Notes under the pieces: generated by a model
Told to the model about the DNA's origin: nothing
Databases searched by the model: none
What the model saw: only the letters and a program-made list of their open reading frames with translations
Position numbers and translations under genes: made by a program
Shown here: piece after piece, positions 26,701 through 38,700 of the stretch
Position numbering within the stretch: the stretch's first letter is position 1
How the letters are laid out: each line of letters opens with the position of its first letter
Origin: Plutella xylostella
Taxonomy: Eukaryota; Arthropoda; Insecta; Lepidoptera; Plutellidae
Length of the DNA: 64,000 bases
Direction: 5' to 3'
Assembly: GCF_932276165.1 (NCBI RefSeq)
Contig: NC_063997.1
Location: 6,148,001 to 6,212,000, forward strand

Positions 26701-29700
26701 TTATGTCTTACGGAATTCTATTGTGGGGACGAGCGGCTGACATTAATCAAATCTTTGTTCTGCAAAAACGAGCAATTCGAGCCATATATGTATTAGGGTC
26801 TAGAATTTCATTAAGAGATACGTTTAAGGAAATAGGTATACTAACTGTTTCATGCCAATATATTTATGAAAATATTATGTATGTTCGTAAAAACTTAAAT
26901 TCATTTAGTAAAGTAGGAGCCACTCACGGTATTGAGACCAGAAACAAAAATAAGTTGCTTTTCCCCACACTCAGACTTTCGAAAACAAACACATCATTCA
27001 TGGGGAACTGTATACGCTTTTATAATAAATTATCAAATGAAGCAATAAACCTTACTGAGCAAAAATTTAAGAATTATGTTAAAGCTACATTATGTAGTAA
27101 AGCTTACTATAGTATAAATGATTATTTAAACGACAAAAACGCGTGGTCTTGTCCACCTCAGCTAAGGCTATTGAAAAAATGAAATGGATATAGGTACTTA
27201 AGTAAAATTGTAAGTACTAGATATAAGTAAAAATTGTAATAGATTATAAGGAAAAAGTTGAAAAGATGCTCGAGGAGTTTCTTTCGCCATTTCTTTCCTT
27301 CTCAATGACGGGGCCTTTGTGAAATGGTGGTAGATGACTATCGACAAATAATTGTAAAATTTTACGTCGATTAAACCATTTGAATTTGAATTTGAATTTG
27401 TATAAGAGCTTTTTTGTGGATGGTTAGTTGTTTTTAAAATACACAAATAGGTAGGAAGTTAACAGGCAAAATTTCAAGTATCAAAGTCAGTTATGTTTCG
27501 CTATATAGGGTTGCTACATGAAAGATAGCAGTGCCCTCATTTAATTTCAGGACTTTATAGTTTCACTGTAGGTCACACGTATTCACAGCACAGCACAACA
27601 TAAAACGAAATGAGGAACAAGGCTTGGTAATCAAAAGATAGAATTGTAGGTACCTTTTCCCTTTTAGGTAATAATTGTAAAAAATTATTGTAAACAAGTA
27701 AACAACAATGACTGACTGACAGACTAGATCCACAGAGAAGGTAATGACTATCATAAATACTCGATGGTTATGATACGCGAGATTGTTATTATTCTACTGG
27801 TATTTAAAGTGAGGCCATACTTATTATGAGGATTTCCGTACTATTCGTCATCAAAGACGTCTCAGTCTCAATCACAACACAAATCGAGATGAGCGAGTGT
27901 AAGTAAACCAATTCGTCATTGAAGTAGACCCTGTTATCATCCTGTTATGCATTATGGTCTTTTAACTTTAGCTGCATACAGACCGGCCAAACGAACTCCA
28001 ACGAACGGGTTTTGTTGACCTTCGTTGCTCAATCTGCCCCTGTATTATGTATGATAAATGTCCATCGGTGGACGTTCGTTGGGCCGGTCTGTACGCATCT
28101 TTAGGTAATAAAAGAAAAATAAAACGTGGTGAGTATCAAGGGTGAATACTAAACGCTTACCTTATTCTGAGTAAAAAGGTTTAATTATTGTTCTGAGCTC
28201 CTAGAAAGTCATAGATTATATTCTGTACGATCTATGAAACTTTATGCACATCAGCTGTTTAATTGTTGATTAGTATGTCATTAATCACCATGAATAATTT
28301 CAATTTTATTTAATAATTGTTATTACCTACTGTGTAATTAATTACAATCATAGTTACATCAAATAAATTATGAAAAGTGAAGTTGATAACAAATTTACAG
28401 TGTGTGTTCTTTTGCAATCGAATGTCTCATTGGTTATGTGTTTGTGTAGGGTGACCATGTTTTTGATTAAGGTAAAACTTTCCACTTTACTTTAGACTTT
28501 AAACATAAATATTCGAGATTCTGATGTTTTTTTTCTTAGAAACGTGCTTGGTTAGACTAATACTAACCCCCATTTCCCGCTCAAACGCATTCTAGTTAAC
28601 ACCCTGTAGAATAACAATAATAATAAGTAAGTATACAATAATACATACTGTGCGTCTAATGCCATGGTCTCGTTGCTGTCGACGGGCTGCATCTGCGGGC
28701 TCTCGTCGTCGCTGCTCGACTCCGCCGAGTCCTCGAACTCAGAGTCGAAGATGGCCGGCTTGCGCTCCTAAAAATAACATTACAAGATGATAAAATCCTT
28801 ATAGGAGATACTAGTAGCGGATTGTTTTGTCACTAACAAAGCCGAAAAACAATTTACCATTTCACAAAAGTCCAGTTACAAATCCTCAGAATAAGTAACA
28901 AGAGGAGCTTGACCACTCTTTTAGCTTTAGTTTGCTTCAGAAGATTGGTAAAGGTATCATAACTCACCCTGAGTTGTTTTTCGGAGAATATTCTGGATGC
29001 CGACAAGTCGTCCTCCACCACATTTTCTGACGCAGTCGTTAGCAAGTGCTCTTCCAATGTTAAGTCTGTGAACAAAACCAACATTTAGAGCTCGTTTAGC
29101 AACTCATAGGGCTGATAAAAGTTACGTGCCAACAATCGACCAAAAGGGGCAAAGGAGCGCCACAATACTAGTCACCTTCTCAACAAATCCCGAGGTTACT
29201 GAAAGAAAATGCAAGCATTACGCTCGCCTATGTACAAATTTATTATATAGGTAACTCACTCTTCTCCTTGAGCTTCATGAGGTTGATCTGCGTGAGGATG
29301 GTGATGTAGGCGCCGCCGTCGTATCTCAGGGCGGCGTCGAGCCACACGCCGCGCGCGTCCCACGTCGGCGCCGACACGTGCTCGAGCAGTGGACACGCGC
29401 CCGCCAGAGACAGGTTCGTCACGATGAGCGGACTCATGAATGAGGGGAGCTGGAAGTAAAAGAAATTGGTGATGGTAACACTACAGCTGAGTTTCGTCAC
29501 CGCGGTGAAAGGATAGGCCAAATTTGCGTCACTTGTAGCAATAATTGAAGTCATCGGTGTGATATTATGGCCTAAACTAGACTAGTCTTCTTGCGTGCGT
29601 GTAGGTGGCAAGCACTATATTTGGGTTTTACATCGTGGTAAAATGATTGGCCAGTCAGACTGGCGTCAAGAAAATAATAGCTTTGAGTGATATGGAATAC

Positions 29701-32700
29701 TCTTTTCGTGTGCCACTAACCATATAATATAACGTTGTATAGTCCGTGCGGACAACACAAGAGAGCGTTAAAAATGCAACCCACCTTCATAGTGTGCAGC
29801 TTCCTCTGTATGGGGTCCTGCACCCTGGCCAAGAGGTTAGGGTCTCTCATAGCATCGAACACCATGCGAGCATTCAAAATGAAGCTTTAATTCAACCAGT
29901 TTCCAATTTATCAGGTCTTACTACCACGCTTGAGGTATAGTATGTAAGCAATCAAAATGCATCATTAAACCCACCTTCATAGTATGCAGCTTCCTCTGTA
30001 TGCGGTCCTGCACCCTGGCCACCAGGTTGGGGTCCCTCATAGCATCAAACACCATCCGCGCGAGCACCGTGTTCACCCACGTCACTTCCGGCGGAAGCAT
30101 CCGGCATTCGCACGCTGTGGTAGGAGAGGACTTTGTCTGTGGAATTTATAAATGGAATTTTAAAAAGAGGTTAGATTGAGTCCGCTATCTATGGAATTGA
30201 AATTAGGTTTTTTGATGATTAATTCCTCTAACTCCACGAGGAGCATAGGGCCTCCACAGTTCTTCTCCAGACGTTCCTGTCCTGGGCTCTTTCTTTGGCT
30301 GAAATTCGGTTTTTTAATAGAGGTTAAAGTTTTAGAGCGTTGTTCGTGGAATTGACGAAGGGCTTTTAAATAGAAGTAAAAGATTGAGTGTTTTGTCTAT
30401 GAGAATGGCGTCGTATTCGTGAATGGTTTAAGAAAATCTTATTTTACTTTAGCTTTACCACATTTGAAATTAGTTATTTCGTAGGTATTTTAAGAACTAT
30501 ATTATTACTTTGATGTTTACTATCTAAGTATACGTCACAGTATAACAATAACTAAATATATCTACTACCTACCTTGCTATCATTCTACATGAGTCAGAAT
30601 CCTCAATTACTATAAATAATGGACAACATTTCAAAAAACTAAAGCTGCTATAAATCGAAAACCATTTCGAGATTTAGCTCTCAAGGCCACAAAAAAAATG
30701 TTTTTGTATTTTTTGGATGTATCATTTTCGAGAAAATCATAAAATAGTAAAAAAGTGCTGATGAAGTCATTCATCAGGTGCGATGCATTTTGATGATCAA
30801 AGCCTATAGATTTAAAAACAAAGTAACTATCACTTTCATTTTTGATTGACGTTGACGTTTTATCGAGTCGTTGTTGTTTATTTGGGTCATTTTCATAAAC
30901 TCTGTTCTGACACTTTCTGACTATTTTTTTTATTTATCATATAAAATGGTTAGTACTTATTAAGAGATGACCTCTATTTAATATGTCCCAAAAGCATGCC
31001 ACCGCCTACACAGCTGAAAAAATGCTTCTGCTTATTTTTTACATGATAAGTACCTACTTTGTATCATCAGAAATATCAATGTCATTTGAAAATGACCCAT
31101 TTGTTGGTTGGCATGTAAACAAAGTTTAAATGTCACTTGTCAGTGTCATTTATGTTTTTTTTCGAGACTAAGGCAATAGACAAAAATTAAAATTGAGCCT
31201 TATATGTGATGTCACTTCCGGTTTTAAAATAATTAACTTTAAAGTTAAAAATAACATGCAAAAATTAATGTATATACAAAATAAAAAAATACGGGTCCTC
31301 TAATTTTTTATAACCTTTCCGAATAGCTAATAAAAATATAGGGTAAAGAAAATGAAATGTTGTCCATTACTCACTATGTTACATAATTGTTATTATTAAC
31401 TGATATCTTATCCAAAATAGGTAACATTTAATGGTTGTTAGTTCTTTACATAGTTTACATGACTTCAACCTTGTTTGGTATGATTGTTGTAGGTCTGTGA
31501 GTGATAATAATTATGCAACTTTTTATACCAGAATAACTCAGGCAATGCAAATTTTATGACATCTAGGACCTGCTAGACTACTTTAGGCATAAGAGACAAA
31601 ACAATTTAAAACAATTCTGAGACGAACATGGTTTTTTCGTTTCTTCTTGGATTTATTCCGGTCTTTTCCTGTCGGCTCTATATCACACATCACAGCCTTA
31701 TCTGTCGTTTGATTTTGCACTGTTTCGTGGCTCTGTCGTAATATGAATAAAAGTGTATGAATAAATATGAATTTTGGGGCTCTCATCTCAATATTATTTG
31801 ATCTCCCTTTTTTAAAATTTTCTAACGGTTTTCGAAGACTAATAACAAGAGATACGAAGCAAATATCCATAAAAGTAAAAAGGAATAGTTATGCTATAAA
31901 CAAATGTAGGAGATAAAAGCAATACAAACTAATTACCTGTAGAATTTTAAAGAGGAACGGCCAGAAGGTCTTCTCGTAGGAACCGAAGTCTCGCTGGTTG
32001 TCCAACAGACCTTGGGAAGGCATCTGAGGCACTGAATCAGAGATAGATTCCGTTTTATGCTGAAAATAACATCATCTGTTAGAGAAAAGTGTTTCAAGAT
32101 AGAAAGATAGATGCGAGTATGCGCAGACCGAGTGACTAGCTAACTATCGGATGGTGATAGACAGCAGACTTGGGTCATACTTTTATTAGAAAACCCGTGA
32201 GCCTTCAAACTGTATAAGGTACTCTCAGGTAAGGTTTGTTACATGCAAAAAATTTTCATTCTCAATCACTCGTGGCCTTTCTCACTCTAGCTGTCACTGT
32301 CGAAAAATAGAACTTTTACTCTTAACATTCATCACGACCTATCAAGTCACCACTGCTGGGGCACGGGTCTCCTTCCAATGAACTCTCAACACAACTCACA
32401 GTTTTCCCCGAGAATTTGACCTCCTTGTCTTGGACGCAGTACACGGCGGCGCTCTGCGTCTCCCTCTCGCTCACGTCGCTGGAGCGGTCTTCAGCGGCTG
32501 ATGACGACTCGCATGATGCGTTGGCTTCTTCTACTGCTAGGTTTAGTCGGCGGAACCTGGGGACGGATATAGGTATATATTTATAAAATTATAATATGAA
32601 ACTACAGATTAGAGCGGTGGTAGCATATTCGGGTAAGCGGCCGATTCTCACGCCCGAGATGCGGCTTCGAATTCTGGCGCTTAAATAAATCAACCAATGC

Positions 32701-35700
32701 GTTCTTTGGACTTAAAGTACCATCGCTCTCTACCTGCATATTATCTAGATTTAGCACATTAAGATATGTGAACGCAACCGGCAGTGGACCACCGTGGTGG
32801 TGGTAAATGGTCCAAAAAGTTATTATTTATCAGACAGCCCAGAACAAGCTAGAATCAGCTAGATCATATTATTAGAAACCCGCAAACTATTAGTAGTAGC
32901 CCCCCAGCTTACTAACCAAAATTGCCTTTACGAGCCTAAGCACAAAGGCCACTTACCACTCATGTTTGTCCCTGCCGGTCCTCGTGAACAAGTACAGGCG
33001 CGAGTGTTTGTCTCGGGACGTCTTCACGTGCACGCTCCACTCGCCCTCCCCCGCGCCCTCCTCCTCACCCTCCTGTGTGAAAGAGATAGATATATGAGTT
33101 AGAGTAAGAGAAGAGTATTAGGTATGAGCAAGACTAGTGTAGCTGGGTATGTGTGCTGCGAATGAGATTACAATAGAGGGGTGTTATAAGTATGACAATG
33201 TGTAACAGAGTATGTGCGCTTTGGGTCTGTTTGCTCGACAGTGACGCCCGCTTTAGGTGGCATCAAACAATAGAATGTGTGGTGTTTTGGTTGTGGATTT
33301 GATGCTAGACTCAATAGTTTATTTATTAGGTTCGCCAACATAAATTACATTAATTAGATGCTAAATTAAAACACAACAGTCTAAAGATAAATGCATCTTC
33401 AATGGACAACATTTCATTTTCTTTACCCTTTATTTTTATTAGTTATTCGGAAAGTTTATAGAAAATTAGTGGACCCGTATTTTTTTATTTTGTATATACA
33501 TAAATTTTTGCATGTTATTTTTAACTTTAAAGTTAATTATTTTAAAACCGGAAGTGACGTCACATATTAGGCTCAATTTTTATTTTTGTCTATTGCCTGA
33601 GTCTCGAAAAAAAACATAAATGACACTGACAAGTGACATTTAAACTTTGTTTACATGCCAACCAACAAATGGGTCATTTTCAAATGACCTTGATATTTCT
33701 AATGATGGAAAGTAGGTACTTATCATGTAAAAAAATAATCAGAAGCATTTTTTCAGCTGTGTAGGCGGTGTCATGCTCTGGGACATATTATATAGAGGTC
33801 ATCTCTTAATAATAAATAAAAAAATAGTCAGAAAGTGTCAGAACAGAATTAATGAAAATGACCCAAATAAACAACAACGTCACGATAAAACGTCAACGTC
33901 AATCAAAAATGAAAGTGACAGTTACTTTGTTTTTAAATCTATAGGCTTTGATCATCAAAATGCATCGCACCTGATGCATGACGTCATCAGCACTTTTTAC
34001 TATTTTATGATTTTCTCAAAAATGATACATCCAACAAATACAAAAACATTTTTTTTTTGGCCTTTAGAGATAAATCTCGAAATGGTTTTCGATTTATAGC
34101 AGCTTTAGTTTTTTGAAATGTTGTCCATTACACACGAATACAGCACATAATAAGGATTCTTTCAAATTAAATTACATTAAGTATAAGAACAACAGTTCAA
34201 CACAACTCACAGCTTCCTCCAAGAAGTCCTTGATCCTCAGCATGTCCGGCTCCTCGTCCTCATCATCAGGGACCCTGGTGCTGGTGGTGGACCTGGTGAC
34301 CAGCTCGATGTCTTCCTGCGTCGGCGAGTCAGTGCGGGCCTTCTCTGTGGACGCCTCCACTGGCTCTGTGGATGACGCTACTGATTCTGCTTTCTTGTCT
34401 GTGGTTTAAAAAAGTTAATTGCACAAATTAGTAGGTTGGCAGATGGGCAATGACATTCATGCTGAGCATGGCTTTCATGGCGTATCGATGACAAAACACT
34501 AGAGCTGGTTTAGGATTTGTTGTGAAAGAGTTAGTACGGTGGACGCATATAATATACAGGGTCATTGGTAAGTCGATGTATTCCTTTAAATAAAGATCCT
34601 CTTAAAATTACGTGTCAACACAATAATTTAAGTAGACACGTAATTTTTCGTTTTAGGCGACTGCTAAATAGTGTTGCTATGAAAAAGTAGGTACATAAAT
34701 AATATGACACAATGATTACCTCTGTGCATTTTCCTGACGAGTCTATGGCGAAGTCCTTCCCTTCCACCTTCACTATCAGTGTGAGAGTTGACGCTAGAAA
34801 CAAAAACAAACTTAAATTACATGTCGCATTTTCATTGATTATATTATTTATAACATCATCAAATCATCATCATCAGCCCGTAATCATCCATTGGTGGACA
34901 TATGCCTCTCCCAAGGTTCGCCACAACACTCTGACCTCGGCCTTTCCCAGCGACCTCCCTAAGGTCTAGCGTCTAGCGTGTCGACTTATATTTATGAAGA
35001 TATAATTTAAAGTACCGAGAAACCAAACCAACTATTCAGGATGTCTTTTGCATACCTTTTATCTCTCTTCCTCCACACAAACTTCTTCTTCTTCTCTGGA
35101 CTGGCAGTGTTCGTCTCTGCACTCTCCACATCCGGAACATCTTTCTTCTTGTCTGGAGTAGCCTCCGCCGATTTCTTGTCCTTGGTTTCGGCAGCTGCGG
35201 GCGGTGTCTCCTTTTCTAAAACCTCTATCTTCTCGTTCTCGCTCAGTATCACACATATTGGGTACTTTTTGCTCCATTGTCTGTAAAGCGAAGCCAGAAT
35301 ATTTCAGTTTTGGGGAGCATTGTGGTAAAACTATAAATATATTTAAATAGTTTTAGTCAGATGGTAGTAAAGATAAAATACTTAATGCAATATTCTAAAT
35401 GATGTAGATTCCTGCTCATAGGATAATTGTAGTATTAATTACTCAAATATTTCAATGTTTTCTTTGCATATCTAATCGTACTTGACCAACTGGTTAGTAA
35501 CTAAATAAGTTGCGGCAAATATTTCATTACGAATTTAGTGTTGGCCTAAATATACCTAAACTGGTTTGCTCGATCAAAACACGCATCAACGATCAAGGTT
35601 ACTTGATTAAACTAACAAAAATATATAAACTCGTTCGAAGTCTGATTTTAATGCTTGGCTAGCTTTCCCCTAGTTTCTTATGAAATATTTATCAATACCA

Positions 35701-38700
35701 CTAGCATCTTTTCAACAGCTCTGCATGCATTTTTACAAAATTTGGGGATAATTTTGGAGGATATTATTGAGTTCGATTCAAATTTTGAGTGATAGATCAG
35801 AAAGGTAAGAACCTTGAGAAAATACGAACCAGTTTTTATTGATTCGTTGTTTTAAATGTCACTATCGGTCAATGAACACCTGCAGTAAACATGGCGATAA
35901 TTATCCTTAAATAATCTAAACTAATAATAGATTGTCAATATTTCTGTGAATTGATAATAATTATAATTTACAAAAGGAACATACGTATTAATCTGATAAC
36001 AGTAAACAGACTGTTAATATAACAAACATGGATCAGTTAGGTATTCGATTGTAAATATAAGTTAGTTACTTGCACTAGTTTCAGTAAATTACATGCGAAA
36101 GATATCATTACGTCTGTTAAAAGCAGGGGTGGCCAACCAGTCGATCGCCGTAACAATCAAATACAAAACGATTTTGTTCCATATGAGAATTCAAACATTT
36201 TCTACATAATTTGTAGATCGTAGGTTGTAGGTGTAGGTAAGTTAATTCAAGTAAAAAGTCGTTCTTTGGACTAATTAAGTTAGCCACCCCTGGTAAAGAG
36301 CATACTAAACCTTAATAACCTTATTAAATTCGACAGTAGGTGCTGAATGAAAAAAAGAACCCGCTGAAAAACCGTGAATACATAACGAGCATCTACTCAA
36401 GTATAATGTTAGTCTTACCTTTTCTTCACAAGGCCTTTAGGAAGCAGTATCACCCTGGCGCCAGTCAGATTGTACAATCTGTGTTGGTAGAACGTCACTT
36501 TGTCTATTTGCTCGTCCCACAGCGCGCGCTTGGCCACTTTCGTCTTTGTGTATGATATCCTGAGACTACAACCTGTATAAATGATGGAAAGATTAGGACC
36601 CTGTAGTGTAGGCATATAAAGGCGTGTTTGCTAGATCACATCGCTTGGCCTTGAAAGCGACTACGACTCGACTTATTCGTGCGTGGAAAAGACAATCTAG
36701 GCCTTACTTATGCATAGGTATATAGGGCTGAGTGAGTAGCATGGTAAAACTTCAACTTCAATCTTGTTTGTGGCTATATGTCGTGTGTGACTAACACAAC
36801 AAATCCGGCCAATTACGATAGTGTTGAGATACACACAATGTTTTTAACTGTCTTTACGGTGGTGATTTAGAGATATTTACAAGATTAATACCTGAAACAG
36901 ACGTACACAATATATACAAGGACATCACAAATATAGGGTTAGTAAAATTTTAGTATATATAGTGAACACAAACAAATTTATAGTTTAATATTGTTAGTTT
37001 TGAGGAATTTGTACAGGATGTTAGCGATTGGAGTATGTACAAGTGTTAGTAGGTAATTGATATTTACAGGTCTTGGGATAGAAGGGGGGAGGAAATCATA
37101 GAGGGAACTTTGTAGGTTGGGACATTCAAAGAAGAGGTGGTCAACAGATCCTTCGCTGGTGCCGCAGTCACACACAGAACTATCACGCACCCGAATCCTA
37201 GCCAGGTGCACAGGCGTGCACGCATGACCAAGGCGGAGTCTGCAGATTGTCGAGGTTGACGGTTTATCTAGAAGTCTTGCTCTAAAAAACCATGGCCTTT
37301 TGGGAATGTGTGGTTGGATTAAGGAGTAATACTTACCTTTAATATTCCTGGATGCGTCCCAGGACTCTTTCCAGGAATTATCAAGCCTCGGTCCTGCGAG
37401 CGAGGCAAGGTCGTGGGCAAAATTTTGGTAATGAGTATCCAGGCCCAAGCTAATGGCATCCTTAGCGAAGGAATCTGCACACTCATTACCAATGATGCCA
37501 CTGTGGCCAGGTATCCAGGCAATAGCCACCTCAATACCCTGAGTCTTGCAACGGAAGAGAGTTTGTCTAATTTGAAGAATGATAGGAAATTTAGATTTAG
37601 ATTTAAATGGGAATGAAATAATAGAATGTAAGCAACTTGAAGAGTCTGATAGGATAATAGTTTTATTTAGTTTGTGAGACTCAGTGTAGAGAAGTGCCTC
37701 AAGAATAGCGGTAGCCTCGCCCGTGAAGACCGAGGATTCAGGGGGGAGTTTGAAATTGAGGGTAATTTTGTATTTAGGAAGCCAGACAGCTAGACCAACA
37801 TTGCTCTTATCTGAAAATTTTGAGGCATCTGTGAAGACTGGAAGCCAACCAGGCCACTCTGACTGAAGTTTATGAGTCAATGTTTTCTCTGCCCCCGGAG
37901 AGTTTTTCACAATGCCCAAGTCCATAACAACATTGGGCTGAAAAACCAAGGCATCATAGGGAACACTAAACAAAGGGTTCGTGTTAAATTTAATTGTAGG
38001 ATGTGGAAGGTTAGTAGCAAAAATATAAGATTTCAGAAGGAAGGAAAGGCCATGGTTTTCTTGAGCATTACATAGCCGCTTAAGGGTATCAAGCTTGGAC
38101 AGTAAAGGATGGGACTCTGACTGCCAGACTCCGAGGAAAAACCGATCACACAAGTACTGTCTCCGCAGCGGGAGAGGGGGGTCGACACACTCAACCTGAA
38201 GGGCATTGGTGGGGGTAGATTTCATTGCACCCGACACTATTCGAAGACACTTGTACTGAACCTTATCGATTTTTTCTAGTGCAGCCTTATTGCAGGGGTC
38301 CAGGATAAATGAGGCATAATCAAAGTGACTTCGAACAATGGCGTTGTACAGTAGCTTCTGAGAGTATGGATGTGCGCCCCACCAAACACCCGACAGTGAC
38401 CTGAGGACGTTGACACCCCTCTCGCACTTCTGAGCCACGTAGTTCATGTGATGGCTACCCGACAACCTGGAATCCAGAATCACACCCAAAAATTTTACTT
38501 TGTTTGATACAGTGATTGAATGCTCTCCAATAACAACATCCAGATCTGGGATGTTTCTTCTTCTAGTAAAGATCACTGCTGTGCATTTAGTGGGAGAAAG
38601 AGATAACCCATGTCTATCCAGCCAATCCGTGAGGTACCTAAGAGCCAGGTTCAGCTGGACATTTATCTCCCCTAACGAGGGAGAAGCATAGTAGAGGGCC

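Larger units (their letters stand above)
21690..27400 (+). mobile_element. CR1-group LINE (non-LTR retrotransposon), near full length
   Basis: Two ORFs (22651-24330 and 24282-27182), a 5' region of up to ~0.9 kb and a 3' end in tandem TTTGAA units at about 27379-27400. ORF1 has a coiled coil and an esterase-like domain, and ORF2 has endonuclease plus reverse transcriptase but no RNase H; this combination is typical of the CR1 group. The 5' boundary is estimated from where transposase sequence stops and is uncertain by several hundred bases. Antisense to Tex2. Confidence 0.8.
20883..27568 (+). mobile_element. inner Tc1/mariner-like element carrying a LINE
   Basis: Perfect 28-bp inverted ends beginning CAGTGAAACTATAAAGTCCT, flanked by TA at 20881-20882 and 27569-27570. 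The left arm carries a broken transposase N-terminus (21080-21634). The catalytic part is absent, and a LINE fills the space up to about 27400. The right arm is only ~170 bp. The element was thus internally deleted before or during the LINE insertion. Confidence 0.8.
20462..28606. mobile_element. outer TIR element (TA duplication) interrupted by nested insertions
   Basis: The left end CAGGGTGTTAACTTAATTG and the inverted right end (AGTTAACACCCTG) match over about 38 bp with several mismatches, including the shared GAGCGGGAAATG. TA flanks both sides (20460-20461, 28607-28608). Its own sequence is about 0.4 kb at the left and 1.0 kb at the right; the middle is the inner element at 20883-27568. 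No transposase of its own is visible. Lies in Tex2 intron 17. Confidence 0.6.
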
